Assembly: GCA_039199225.1 (NCBI GenBank)
Contig: JBCCSZ010000032.1
Coordinates: 1 to 35,350, forward strand
Direction of reading: 5' to 3'
Length of the DNA stretch: 35,350 nt
Source of the DNA: JBCCSZ01 sp039199225
Lineage (GTDB): Bacteria; Bacteroidota; Bacteroidia; Chitinophagales; Saprospiraceae
The translations under genes and the position numbers were made by a program. Below, piece after piece: positions 9,003 to 17,821 of this stretch. Within the stretch, counting starts at the first letter, position 1. Each line of letters begins with the position of its first letter. The notes under the pieces are model-generated. The model was not told where the DNA came from. It did no database searches and was given only the letters and a program-made list of their open reading frames with translations.

Positions 9003-11708
9003 ATGAAATATGTGATCCTATTTTTGGTAAGTCTGCTGGCTTTCTGCTTGGAAGTACCCCTTGCGGAGGCGCAGCAAAGGACGACCAACACTTCTCCAAC
9101 TGCCGAGTCGAATTCTTCCAAAAGGAACAATGACAAGAAAAGGGCAGACAAGCTGTATCGCGACCTTGGTTACATGTCTTCTGTCAAATTCTACAATCGC
9201 TTGCCCAAAGAAGAGCGGGAAAATGTAGAAGTGATGGCGCACTTGGCCAATAGTTTTCGCCTAAACCATCGAACAGAGGATGCTGAGTTTTGGTATTCCA
9301 AGTTTATTGACAAAAGCAAAGACCCTCAGCATTATTTGCATTACGCACAGGTTTTGCAGAGCAATGGCAACTGTGAGGATGCCGTTGATTGGTTTGAGAA
9401 ATACCGCGAATTGGCTGAGCCTGCAGATAGAAACTACCGGGATTTTATCCGCGACTGCGATGAAATCGACTTTTTTCGTCAGCGCAGAAATGTGGTACTT
9501 TACAATCAAAAAGACCTCAATACGGCTCACCTGGATTTCAGTCCGATTCCCTACAAGGAAGGCGTTGTCTTTACCTCGACTCGCGGGCGGGATGGGCTGG
9601 CTGTAGATTTGGATCACTGGACCAATGATAATTTTTCGGACCTTTTTTATGCCCAGCGCATCAGCGACAGTCTGTTTTCAAAGCCCACCCCCTTGCATGG
9701 GGAAATCAATGCCCGCTTCCACGATGGGGTGGCCTGTTTTACCGGTGGAGATCGGCGGATGATTTTTACGCGCAACAATTACGATGGGCAAAGTAAGGAA
9801 GGACTCATCGATTTGAAGATTTATCAAGCCTTTACTTCTGATGAAGGTTACTGGCAAGAGGCGGAAGAATTGCCGTTCAACAGCGACGAATTTACCACCT
9901 GCCATCCGACTTTGGCCCGCAACGGCCGGACGTTGTATTTTGCCTCTAATCGACCGGGCGGCTTTGGTGGACTGGACATCTACACCTCTGAATTTATTGG
10001 CGGTATGTGGTCCGAACCAGTGAACTTGGGATCGGTTGTCAATGGCTCTGGTAATGAATTGTTTCCATTCATTGCAGCAGATGGTCAGTTGTACTATGCC
10101 TCGAATGGTTTTAAGGGCCTGGGTGGCTTGGATATTTATGTGGCATCGAAGCAGAAAGAGGATGGGGCAGCAAGTCGTTGGACAAAGCGAGAAAATCTCG
10201 GTAAGCCCTTTAATTCTGCCAAAGACGACTTTGGGTTTTACATCGATCAGACCAAAACCAAGGGCTTTTTGAGTTCCAATCGAGAAGGTGGCTTTGGTGG
10301 AGACGATATTTACTCCTGGTATTTGCGCAATGGCGATTGGTACGATGACGGTGGTGCCATGGAACGCAGAATTTGTGTGTCGGACCAGAATACTGGTGCT
10401 CGGATTTCGGGTGCTTCTGTCCATCTGCTTGAAGTCTTTGAGGAGGGGCAAAACCAGACGGGCGATGACGATCTCTTACTAACCCTCGAACCAATGGATC
10501 AAGAAAGAGAAAAATTTGTATTGGGGGTCCAGCAGAAGCGAAATAGAAAAGCCGCAAAGGAAATCAGCCGAACGACCAACGACAAAGGATGGGTGGCACA
10601 TGCCGTAGCTCCCAACGTCAAATATCGCATACGAGTCGAGCAAGACGGCTATGTGCCTTTTGAGCAAATAGTGGATGCCCGAGACATTCGGACGACAGAT
10701 AATTACTGTATTGAATTGGAAAAAGAGAAATGCTACACTATAAAAGGCGTGGTCCTGAACAAGCAAAGCCGGGAGGAAATGCCACAAGCTACCGTAACCC
10801 TACTTCGAAAATGTGAAAAGAGGGAAGAAGTGATCGACATCGATGTGAATGCCCGCTTTGAATTGTGTATACCTTGTAACTGTGAATACCGCATCCGCGC
10901 CACCCACGAAGGCTTTGAGGAGGACTTTGACTACATCGAGCCAATGCAGGAAGATTGTGAAAGTGAAGTGGAACTAGCACTTCGATTGTACCTAGTCCCG
11001 CGCCAGTCTGTGGCTTATGCGCCCCCTGTCACTTATCCGCAAGCACCGCCGCCTGCCTATCCCGCTACCAGCACCCCCATGCCACCGCCCACCGCCTACC
11101 AGCCTATGACCAATTACCAAGCTGTAACGACCTACCAGCCCGTTACGACCTATCAACCTGTGACCACTTACCAACCTGTCACAACCTATCAGCCCGTAAC
11201 CACTTACCAGCCACAGCCCTATCCGGTGGCACCCGCCCAACCCACTGTGGTAGATTGGACCCCCGAGATGCTGCGCATGCACTTCCTAGGTGATCCCAAC
11301 CGAAATTTTGTGGAAGGGCAGCTTATTTCGCTCAAAGATATTTACTATGATTTCGATAAATTCAATATTCGGGGAGATGCCAGCCTAGACCTGGATCGTG
11401 TACTGTACCTGATGAAAACCTATCAGAGCATGAAAATATCCTTGGAATCACATACAGATTCCAGAGGGTCGAAAGCATACAACCGCAATCTGTCCCACAA
11501 TCGTGCATTGGAGGCCCGTCAATACCTCATCAAACGAGGCATCAACCCATCGAGGGTGACCGCTAGAGGCTTTGGCGAGTCCAAAACGACCAATCGCTGC
11601 GTCGATGGTGTATCCTGCAGTGAGGCCGAGCACCAAATGAACCGACGTACCGAAGTGCGCATCACTTCTTTCAAAGAGCCAAACCTACAAGTGACAGGCG
11701 ATAGATAA
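9003..11708 (+). CDS. TPR-PD40 propeller-carboxypeptidase regulatory-OmpA family protein (PorE-like architecture)
   Basis: 901-residue predicted envelope protein. In order: signal peptide (about 1-24, A-E-A/QQ cleavage); TPR-like helical region (about 45-150); PD40/WD40-like beta-propeller with repeated Y-F-A-S-N-R-x-G-G-x-G-G-x-D-I-Y motifs (about 170-440); carboxypeptidase-regulatory-like beta domains (about 455-560 and 575-660); a Pro/Tyr-rich linker with six T-T-Y-Q-P-V-type repeats (703-738); and an OmpA C-terminal peptidoglycan-binding domain (about 775-893) with S-H-T-D-S-R-G-S, Y-N-R-N-L-S and N-R-R-T-E-V-R-I. The order TPR-propeller-CRD-OmpA is that of PorE of Porphyromonas gingivalis, a periplasmic T9SS component, but such paralogs are common and no lipobox is visible here, so orthology is not claimed. 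Likely role: coupling the PorP/SprF complex to peptidoglycan. Last gene of the operon before the terminator. Confidence 0.93.
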   Translation: MKYVILFLVSLLAFCLEVPLAEAQQRTTNTSPTAESNSSKRNNDKKRADKLYRDLGYMSSVKFYNRLPKEERENVEVMAHLANSFRLNHRTEDAEFWYSKFIDKSKDPQHYLHYAQVLQSNGNCEDAVDWFEKYRELAEPADRNYRDFIRDCDEIDFFRQRRNVVLYNQKDLNTAHLDFSPIPYKEGVVFTSTRGRDGLAVDLDHWTNDNFSDLFYAQRISDSLFSKPTPLHGEINARFHDGVACFTGGDRRMIFTRNNYDGQSKEGLIDLKIYQAFTSDEGYWQEAEELPFNSDEFTTCHPTLARNGRTLYFASNRPGGFGGLDIYTSEFIGGMWSEPVNLGSVVNGSGNELFPFIAADGQLYYASNGFKGLGGLDIYVASKQKEDGAASRWTKRENLGKPFNSAKDDFGFYIDQTKTKGFLSSNREGGFGGDDIYSWYLRNGDWYDDGGAMERRICVSDQNTGARISGASVHLLEVFEEGQNQTGDDDLLLTLEPMDQEREKFVLGVQQKRNRKAAKEISRTTNDKGWVAHAVAPNVKYRIRVEQDGYVPFEQIVDARDIRTTDNYCIELEKEKCYTIKGVVLNKQSREEMPQATVTLLRKCEKREEVIDIDVNARFELCIPCNCEYRIRATHEGFEEDFDYIEPMQEDCESEVELALRLYLVPRQSVAYAPPVTYPQAPPPAYPATSTPMPPPTAYQPMTNYQAVTTYQPVTTYQPVTTYQPVTTYQPVTTYQPQPYPVAPAQPTVVDWTPEMLRMHFLGDPNRNFVEGQLISLKDIYYDFDKFNIRGDASLDLDRVLYLMKTYQSMKISLESHTDSRGSKAYNRNLSHNRALEARQYLIKRGINPSRVTARGFGESKTTNRCVDGVSCSEAEHQMNRRTEVRITSFKEPNLQVTGDR
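11109..11216 (+). repeat. Six 18-bp units coding T-T-Y-Q-P-V in the OmpA-protein linker
   Basis: Codes residues 703-738. The four middle units code exactly TTYQPV; the first is TNYQAV and the last TTYQPQ. Third codon positions differ freely between units (acg/acc/aca for Thr, tac/tat, cag/caa, ccc/cct, gtt/gtg/gtc/gta), so the peptide is conserved while the DNA repeat has decayed. It probably forms an extended periplasmic linker between the beta domains and the OmpA domain. Confidence 0.9.
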
Positions 11709-11731
11709 AAAGATTTTTGGAACCGATTCTG

Positions 11732-11772
11732 TAAGAGCCACCCTGAATTTCAGCGTGGCTCTTAATTTTTTA
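11732..11772 (+). terminator. Rho-independent-type terminator after the left cassette
   Basis: A 10-bp perfect stem (taagagccac at 11732-11741 with gtggctctta at 11755-11764) has an inner ctgaa/ttcag pairing in its loop and is followed by a T-run. It lies 24 bp after the OmpA-family stop codon. Confidence 0.85.
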
Positions 11773-11831
11773 ACCCAAAATTCATCGTGGAAAGCGAACA
11801 TTTTACAGCCCATTGGTGTCCGTATGAATGA

Positions 11832-11857
11832 TTGAACGAAAGATTCTGTTATTTTTG
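11832..11857 (+). promoter_or_regulatory. Candidate Bacteroidota promoter of the thioesterase gene
   Basis: TATTTTTG at 11850-11857 matches the TAnnTTTG -7 consensus exactly. A TTG at 11832-11834 lies 15 bp upstream, somewhat short for the usual -33 spacing. It would give a leader of about 50 nt before the ATG at 11915. Confidence 0.38.
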
Positions 11858-11914
11858 CGGCAAATTAGAGAAGCGCCACTGCACTGATTGACTGTCAAAA
11901 GAACCAGGTAAATT

Positions 11915-12310
11915 ATGAAATTCTACTCGCGTAAACTGATAAAGCCGGAAGACCTCAACGCCAATAATACGTTATTCGGAGGCCAACTCCTGCGCTGGAT
12001 CGATGAGGAAGCTGGTATTTATGCCATGACCAAGCTGGAAGCGCAACGGGTGGTGACCAAGTACATTTCAGAAATCAACTTTGTGAACTCTGCCCGGCAA
12101 GCCGATGTCGTAGAAATTGGATTGGACCTGCTCCGGGTCGGAAGGACCTCTATTACCTTTGAATGCGAAGTGCGGAACCTTTTTACCAAAAAGACGATCA
12201 TTACGATTGATAAAATTGTTTTTGTTAAAGTTGATGAGGATGGCCGACCAACACCGCATGAAAAAACCATAGAAGCACTCAAAGCGAAAATGAGCTTCCC
12301 AAAAGGTTGA
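11915..12310 (+). CDS. Acyl-CoA thioesterase, hotdog fold (4HBT/YciA-like)
   Basis: 131-residue cytoplasmic hotdog-fold protein predicted to hydrolyse acyl-CoA thioesters. It shows N-x-x-N-x-L-F-G-G-Q-L-L-R-W-I-D-E (residues about 15-32), the conserved active-site region of the YciA/acyl-CoA hydrolase group with the Asp following the central-helix Gly-Gly, and then V-x-x-x-Y-I-S-E-I-N-F (about 47-59) and a G-R-T-S-I-T-F-E-C-E-V-R strand (about 77-88). Length fits a single-domain 4HBT protein. It stands alone between the left cassette terminator and the ABC transporter and looks like a housekeeping gene unrelated to the surface systems. Substrate chain length cannot be read from the sequence. 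Confidence 0.88.
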   Translation: MKFYSRKLIKPEDLNANNTLFGGQLLRWIDEEAGIYAMTKLEAQRVVTKYISEINFVNSARQADVVEIGLDLLRVGRTSITFECEVRNLFTKKTIITIDKIVFVKVDEDGRPTPHEKTIEALKAKMSFPKG

Positions 12311-12570
12311 ATCATTTGGTGAAACGGCTGTTTGCTTACTATTTTTATGGTATAAGTTGCTGTTTGCCAACGATTATGGTTGGTTTTGAGAAATGAATTT
12401 TGTTGCTGCTGTTGGAATGGTAAAAATTAGGAGTTTCCAAGATGGTAAAAGGAAGTTTTTTGGTGAATTTTTTCTGCTAAAACAGCCCTACTAGAAAACA
12501 AAATGATAGTATTACTGTTCTTTATAGTAGTTTTACACCTTTTTTCTGAATTAAAGCTATCGTATAGCAC

Positions 12571-14325
12571 ATGGAAACTGCTAATAAAGCAATCGGCTGG
12601 AAGCCACTCAAGCGTTTTTTCGCCCTTCTGAAACCCGACCAGAAGGACATCAGCTACATTTATCTGTACGCCATCTTCGCAGGTCTCATCACCTTGACCT
12701 TGCCCCTGGGGATACAAGCCATTATTGGTTTGATTGCTGGTGGTACAATGTCTTCTTCTCTGCTCATTTTGATTGCCATCGTGACCTTGGGTACTTCCTT
12801 GGCTGGCGTATTGAAGGTGATGCAGCTAACAGTAACAGAGAGCATTCAAAGGAGAATCTTTACGCGTTCTGCCTTTGAATTCGCCTTTCGCTTGCCGCAC
12901 ATTCGCTTGGAAAGCATGCGACGGGAATATCCCCCGGAATTGGTCAACCGCTTTTTTGATACGTTGACCCTGCAAAAGGGCGTTCCCAAGATATTGATGG
13001 ACTTTTCCTCGGCAGTGCTACAAATCGTTTTTGGATTGATTCTGCTGTCCTTCTACCATCCTTTCTTTGTGTTCTTCGGAATGGTTTTGCTGTTTATCCT
13101 GATTTTGATTTTCCGGATTACCGGTCCTGGTGGCTTGCGGACGAGTTTGCAGGAGAGTAAATACAAATATGCAGTCGCCCATTGGTTGGAAGAGTTGGCG
13201 CGGGTCATGATGACTTTCAAGCTGTCGGGCGATAGCAAGCTCAACTTGCGCAACACCAATCAGTTAACTGAAGGTTACTTGAAAGCCCGGAAAGGACACT
13301 TTCGGATTTTGCTTTGGCAATATGGTTACATCGTAGCTTTTAAGACGGTCATCACGGCTGCTTTGCTGCTATTGGGTAGTATTCTGGTGATGAACAACCA
13401 GCTCAATATTGGTCAGTTCGTAGCAGCTGAAATCGTCGTCATTTTGATCTTGGCATCAGCTGAGAAGCTCATCCTGACCATGGAGACCGTCTACGACGTT
13501 CTGACGGCCCTTGAAAAGATCGGTACAGTGACGGATATGCCCTTGGATCGCCACAATGGCGTTTTCTTCGAGGAGATCGATACAGGAAAAGGGATGTCTG
13601 TTACGCTTCGCGATTTGTACTTCCGCTTCGAGGATGATGAGAACCCCACCTTAGATGGCATTTCTATGGATATAGCCCCTGGCGAAAGGGTTTGTATTGC
13701 TGGCTACAACCGGGCTGGTAAGAGTACTTTCGTCAACATCGTAGCAGGCTTGTACAACAGCTACGAGGGAAGTGTGAGTTACAACAACATCCCCATGCGC
13801 AACTTCTGCTTGCCCAACTTGCGCCGTCAGATTGGTGATTACAATTCTGAAGAGGATATTTTCAGAGGGACGATCTTAGACAACATTCGATTGGGTAGAT
13901 CAGAGGTGGAGCTAGAGGATGTTATTCGTGCCTGCCAGCAGGTAGGTCTGGAAGAATTCATTCAAAAGCAGCCTTATGGCTTTGAAACTGAGCTGTTGCC
14001 AGACGGCCGTAATGTTCCTGGCAGTATCCGAACCAAAATCATCCTGGCCCGAAGTATTGCCCGTCATCCGCGCCTCTTGGTTATGGAGGATGTTTTCAAC
14101 AGCCTTGAAAAGAAAGACCGTACAGACATTGCTCGCCTGTTGACCGATAAAGAAAGGGGCTGGACCCTCATTGCAGTGAGTGACGACCCAGAGCTTGCTG
14201 CACTCTGTGACCGCATCCTGGTCATGCGAAGAGGAAAGATCATCGATTCTGGCACCTTCCAGGAGATACAGAAGAGCCCTCATTATGAAAATATTTTCAA
14301 AACGAATTCTAAAATCGCCAGTTGA
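12571..14325 (+). CDS. ABC transporter permease-ATPase with degenerate nucleotide-binding motifs (type I secretion-like)
   Basis: 584-residue half-transporter. The N-terminal transmembrane domain (about 25-310) has hydrophobic segments near 27-55, 65-90, 148-185 and 255-300; no C39 peptidase domain precedes it. The ATPase domain (about 345-575) keeps the fold but not the catalysis motifs: Walker A reads G-Y-N-R-A-G-K-S-T (Arg for the usual second Gly, Lys retained), the Q-loop Gln is missing (Y-N-S-E-E-D), the LSGGQ signature is V-P-G-S-I, Walker B/catalytic Glu reads L-L-V-M-E-D rather than L-L-L-L-D-E, the D-loop is S-L-E, and the switch His is replaced (V-S-D-D). It is the first gene of a set with HlyD-type and TolC-type genes, so it should be the inner-membrane part of a one-step exporter. 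It may bind ATP but turn it over poorly. Exported substrate unknown. Confidence 0.92.
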   Translation: METANKAIGWKPLKRFFALLKPDQKDISYIYLYAIFAGLITLTLPLGIQAIIGLIAGGTMSSSLLILIAIVTLGTSLAGVLKVMQLTVTESIQRRIFTRSAFEFAFRLPHIRLESMRREYPPELVNRFFDTLTLQKGVPKILMDFSSAVLQIVFGLILLSFYHPFFVFFGMVLLFILILIFRITGPGGLRTSLQESKYKYAVAHWLEELARVMMTFKLSGDSKLNLRNTNQLTEGYLKARKGHFRILLWQYGYIVAFKTVITAALLLLGSILVMNNQLNIGQFVAAEIVVILILASAEKLILTMETVYDVLTALEKIGTVTDMPLDRHNGVFFEEIDTGKGMSVTLRDLYFRFEDDENPTLDGISMDIAPGERVCIAGYNRAGKSTFVNIVAGLYNSYEGSVSYNNIPMRNFCLPNLRRQIGDYNSEEDIFRGTILDNIRLGRSEVELEDVIRACQQVGLEEFIQKQPYGFETELLPDGRNVPGSIRTKIILARSIARHPRLLVMEDVFNSLEKKDRTDIARLLTDKERGWTLIAVSDDPELAALCDRILVMRRGKIIDSGTFQEIQKSPHYENIFKTNSKIAS

Positions 14326-14423
14326 TTGGGAAGCTATTAAAACCCAATGTACCAGTTGCTTTAGCCATAGGACTTGGGGAGCTGTTTTAGGAAAAGTATT
14401 CTTGGTTTAACAATAAATCTGAC

Positions 14424-15794
14424 ATGCTGAATATATCACCGAATTCAATTATTTCCAGACTGGATACTTCCAAGTATTCTGTCTTTAGCCAGGCGGAGTT
14501 GCCGCCGGCTAACAGGATGTTCCGAAATTGGTTGGTAGGCACATTTACCATCCTGCTGTTGTTATTGCTGACCCCCTGGACCCAAAACGTCCAGATGAAA
14601 GGCAAGCTGACAACCCTTCAGCCTGATCAACGTCCTCAAACCATTCATTCGACCATTGCCGGTAGAATTGAAAAGTGGTATGTACGGGAAGGACAACTGA
14701 TCAAAAGAGGAGACACCATCGTCTACCTTTCTGAGATCAAGGCAGATTATTTCGATCCACAATTGGTCGATCGAGCTGGCTTACAGCTGGAGGCTAAGGA
14801 GGGCGCTGTGGAATCGTATGCTCGAAAAGTCGGAGCACTCGAAGACCAGCTGCAGGCCATGGAACAAGAGTTGGCCTTCAAGCAGTCTCAGCTCAAAAAT
14901 AAGATTCGGCAATCTGAGCTGAAAGTGGAGAGTGAAAAAGCTGCGGTCGAACAGGCGCGCGTCAACTACGACATTGCCATATACCAATACAATCGAACCG
15001 ATACCTTGTTTCAAAAGGGCATCAAGTCCCTTAGCGATTTGGAAGGGAAGCGCATCAAAATGCAATCTACCAAAGCCAAGTTGATTGCCACTGAAAATAA
15101 GCTGCTGGAAAGTCAGAATGAATTGGAAATTACCAAACTGACTTTCAATACCCTAGCCAATGAATATGCCGCCAAAATGGCCAAGACGGAAAGTGATAAG
15201 TTTAGTACGCTCTCCAATCGGTTTGATGCCGAAGGTAGCGTCAACAAATTGCGCAACACCTACGAAAACTATGCACGTCGGAGCAGCTTTTACTACATCA
15301 CGGCTCCCCAGGATTGCTATGTGACCAAGGCGCTGAAGCCAGGGATTGGTGAAACGCTGAAGGAAGGAGAGGCTCTTGTGAGCATCATGCCGGCCAACTA
15401 TGAATTGGCAGTCGAGCTGTTCATCCGCCCGATGGACCTTCCGCTGCTCAACATAGGGGAGGAGGTCAGGTTCATCTTTGACGGCTGGCCGGCCATCGTC
15501 TTTAACGGTTGGCCCAATATGTCATTTGGTACCTTCAGTGGAGACATTGTGGCTGTGGATCAAATGACGAGCGAAAATGGACTGTACCGCCTGCTGGTCG
15601 GGCCAAACGATATAGAAAAACCTTGGCCCAAAGCCTTGCGGGTCGGCTCGGGAGCAGAGGGCATTGCACTGTTGAAAAGGGTGCCACTATGGTACGAATT
15701 GTGGCGGCAGCTCAACGGATTTCCACCAGAGTTTACGGAGTCGATGGATACGGATTCTCCAAAAATGAAAGCGCCTATAAAATCAGTTAAATAA
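14424..15794 (+). CDS. HlyD-family periplasmic adaptor (membrane fusion protein)
   Basis: 456 residues. A cytoplasmic N-terminus is followed by one transmembrane segment (about 35-52, TFTILLLLLLTPW). A split biotinyl-lipoyl-like domain follows (about 60-105, with G-R-I-E-K-W-Y-V-R-E-G-Q-L-I-K-R-G-D). A long alpha-helical coiled-coil hairpin occupies about 115-285, and then come the second lipoyl half (about 288-325, with A-P-x-D-C-Y-V and G-E-T-L-K-E-G-E) and a beta-barrel domain. This is the standard layout of type I secretion/RND-type adaptors that bridge an inner-membrane ABC transporter to a TolC channel. It lies 98 bp after the ABC gene, and its stop codon overlaps the start of the next gene by one base (TAATG), so the two are translationally coupled. 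Confidence 0.92.
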   Translation: MLNISPNSIISRLDTSKYSVFSQAELPPANRMFRNWLVGTFTILLLLLLTPWTQNVQMKGKLTTLQPDQRPQTIHSTIAGRIEKWYVREGQLIKRGDTIVYLSEIKADYFDPQLVDRAGLQLEAKEGAVESYARKVGALEDQLQAMEQELAFKQSQLKNKIRQSELKVESEKAAVEQARVNYDIAIYQYNRTDTLFQKGIKSLSDLEGKRIKMQSTKAKLIATENKLLESQNELEITKLTFNTLANEYAAKMAKTESDKFSTLSNRFDAEGSVNKLRNTYENYARRSSFYYITAPQDCYVTKALKPGIGETLKEGEALVSIMPANYELAVELFIRPMDLPLLNIGEEVRFIFDGWPAIVFNGWPNMSFGTFSGDIVAVDQMTSENGLYRLLVGPNDIEKPWPKALRVGSGAEGIALLKRVPLWYELWRQLNGFPPEFTESMDTDSPKMKAPIKSVK

Positions 15795-17236
15795 TGAGGT
15801 CCTGCATCTTGATATTTTTGTTTGGAAGCTTGCTGTTCTTCCTGCCGACAACTGGTACGACGCAAACGGCAGATACAACGGAGGTCTTTACTTTTTCGGA
15901 CTATCTGGAATGGGTACGCACCTATCATCCCATGGCCAGGCGAGCGGATTTGCTCAACCGACAGGCGGAGGCGAACCAATTGGCTGCTCGCGGAGGGTTT
16001 GATCCGAAGTTGTCGGCTGACATTGATCGCAAGTCCTTCGATGGCAAGCGTTACTTTACGGTCGGTGAAGGGGCCTTGAAAATTCCTTCTTGGTTTGGAG
16101 CCGAATTCAAAATGGGTTACTTGTGGTCGGATGGCATATTCCTCAATCCGGAGAACAACCTACCGATCAATGGCCAGGCGGTCATTGGTGTCAAATGGTC
16201 CTTGGGTCAAGGATTGTTTATCGACGAGCGTCGGACGGCTCTCCAGCAGGCCCGCCTACTGTCGCAACGGAATGAGGCCGAGCGGAGAAGCATGGTGAAC
16301 AATCTGTTGTTGGACGCGTCCAAATCCTATTGGGATTGGTCGTTTTCTGTTGCTTCCTTGCGCATTATTGAGGAAGCGGTTCGCCTGGCCGAACAACGAT
16401 TCGAAGCGGTGAGAGAGAGCTATATTCAGGGCGCATCGCCCGCAGTAGATACTTTGGAGTCTTTTCTTCAGGTACAAAACCGTCGGCAGCAGCAGCAGGA
16501 AGCTGTATTGGTCGTAACCAATACCCGGCAACGGCTGTCCAACTTTCTATGGTATAAAAACGAAATTCCGCTGGAAGTGGGACTGACCCTGGAACCCGAA
16601 AACCTTGAGATATGGAATCCCAATATTCCACCCGGCACCTTGTCTACGCCTACCCAGGAGCTGTTGATGTCCCATCCAGATTTGCAGAGCTATCGCTTTC
16701 AGCTCGAACAGCAACAGGTTGATAGACGCTTGAAGGCGGAAGAATTGAAGCCTCGATTGGATGTAGAATACAATCTGTTGGCCAATCAATTCGATTTTGC
16801 AAATCGTTCCAACGGCAGCTCCGATGCTAGTTGGTGGAATGCTGTATGGACAGAGAATTACAAGCTGGGCGTTTCTTTTGAATTCCCGCTTTTTCTGCGA
16901 AAGGAAAGAGGTAAGTTGCAGCAGGCGGATTTGAAAATCAGGGATACAAATTTCAAGTATCTAAACAAGCGGCAGGAATTGGCGACCTATCTGGATGTCT
17001 ACAGACAACAACTGTTCAATGTACAACAGCAAATCAATCTCGGTCGTGATATGGTCGTAAACTATGAAAGATTATTAGAGGCAGAAACAGAGAAGTTTCG
17101 CATTGGAGAAAGCTCTATATTCTTGTTGAATAGCCGGGAACAAAAGCTGATCGAATCGCAAACAAAGGTATTAAAGCTCAAGGCGCACTTCCAGAAGTTG
17201 GATGCTGGTTACCAATGGGCTGCCGGGACACTGTAA
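15794..17236 (+). CDS. TolC-family outer-membrane efflux protein
   Basis: 480 residues with a signal peptide (about 1-24, ending T-T-G-T-T-Q). The mature part shows two related halves rich in long amphipathic helices (E-A-N-Q-L-A-A-R-G-G-F-D-P at about 55-70; L-L-N-S-R-E-Q-K-L-I near 430), the pattern of OEP/TolC trimeric channel-tunnels. The first motif resembles the start of the TolC repeat, where aromatic/Gly-Phe-Asp-Pro positions are common. It is the last gene of the ABC-HlyD-TolC set and overlaps the HlyD gene by one base. It presumably forms the outer-membrane exit duct. The next gene is convergent. Confidence 0.92.
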   Translation: MRSCILIFLFGSLLFFLPTTGTTQTADTTEVFTFSDYLEWVRTYHPMARRADLLNRQAEANQLAARGGFDPKLSADIDRKSFDGKRYFTVGEGALKIPSWFGAEFKMGYLWSDGIFLNPENNLPINGQAVIGVKWSLGQGLFIDERRTALQQARLLSQRNEAERRSMVNNLLLDASKSYWDWSFSVASLRIIEEAVRLAEQRFEAVRESYIQGASPAVDTLESFLQVQNRRQQQQEAVLVVTNTRQRLSNFLWYKNEIPLEVGLTLEPENLEIWNPNIPPGTLSTPTQELLMSHPDLQSYRFQLEQQQVDRRLKAEELKPRLDVEYNLLANQFDFANRSNGSSDASWWNAVWTENYKLGVSFEFPLFLRKERGKLQQADLKIRDTNFKYLNKRQELATYLDVYRQQLFNVQQQINLGRDMVVNYERLLEAETEKFRIGESSIFLLNSREQKLIESQTKVLKLKAHFQKLDAGYQWAAGTL

Positions 17237-17250
17237 TCTGTTCCGGTTCG

Positions 17251-17269
17251 GCTTGCGGCAACTGCAAGC
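17251..17269. terminator. Possible weak hairpin between convergent genes
   Basis: A 6-bp stem (gcttgc/gcaagc) with a 7-nt loop lies between the TolC-type stop and the convergent sigma-factor stop. There is no clear T-run on either side, so a terminator role is only suggested. Confidence 0.25.
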
Positions 17270-17311
17270 TGATTTGATAAATAACCTTGGGTGAAATTCT
17301 TTAGCACATAA

Positions 17312-17821
17312 TCAGTTGTACAACAACTGCATCTGCTCCTTCATCTTTTGCCGCGCGATAAAGATTCTGCTTTTTATCGTACCTAGTGGCAAATCCAAAT
17401 CCTTGGCAATCTCATCGTATTTGTAGCCTTCGTAGTGTAGCAAAAATGGAACCCGGTATTTGTCCTTTAGGCGATCAATAACATTGGAAATTTCATTGTG
17501 AAGCATGTCGTACTCTCCTTGATTATTGACAACAGCATGGCGACTGGAATCGACCAAGTAGCTATTATAAGAACCGTCACTAAGGATGTTTTTCCGCTTA
17601 GCAGTACGGTAGCTGTTGATAAACGTATTTCTCATTATGGTGATCAACCATGCTTTAAGATTGGTCCCTGGCCGGAATTTCTCCCGATTTTTGAAGGCTT
17701 TGAAAGTTGTCTCTTGCACGAGATCATTCGCATCCTCTTCATTGCGAGTCAAACTATAGGCAAAAGACTTGAGAGGTGCTAGCTGTGGACCGATTTTTTG
17801 GCTGAATTGAGCACTGGTCAT
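17312..17821 (-). CDS. ECF-type RNA polymerase sigma factor (sigma-70 family)
   Basis: 169 residues, the usual ECF length. Region 2 (about 10-80) carries A-Y-S-L-T-R-N-E-E-D-A-N-D-L-V-Q-E-T and then W-L-I-T-I-M-R-N-T-F-I-N, the core-binding/-10 recognition helices. Region 4 (about 108-165) has R-V-P-F-L-L-H-Y-E-G-Y-K-Y-D-E-I-A and L-P-L-G-T-I-K-S-R-I-F-I-A-R, the -35 recognition helix-turn-helix. No anti-sigma gene is adjacent: the upstream neighbour is divergent and the downstream neighbour convergent, so it is monocistronic. The ATG is preceded by a good promoter candidate. It sits between T9SS-related cassettes, which recalls SigP of P. gingivalis controlling por genes, but orthology cannot be judged here. 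Confidence 0.93.
   Translation of the reverse strand: MTSAQFSQKIGPQLAPLKSFAYSLTRNEEDANDLVQETTFKAFKNREKFRPGTNLKAWLITIMRNTFINSYRTAKRKNILSDGSYNSYLVDSSRHAVVNNQGEYDMLHNEISNVIDRLKDKYRVPFLLHYEGYKYDEIAKDLDLPLGTIKSRIFIARQKMKEQMQLLYN

Noticed and set aside
9678..10451. Antisense frame of 257 codons opposite the OmpA-family gene
   Set aside because: Fully overlapped by the PD40 propeller coding region, with no recognisable domain or start context.
9003..11708. Naming the first OmpA/PD40 protein PorE
   Set aside because: Domain order fits PorE, but paralogs with this order are frequent, the protein lacks a lipobox and sits in an adhesin cassette, so orthology is not supported.
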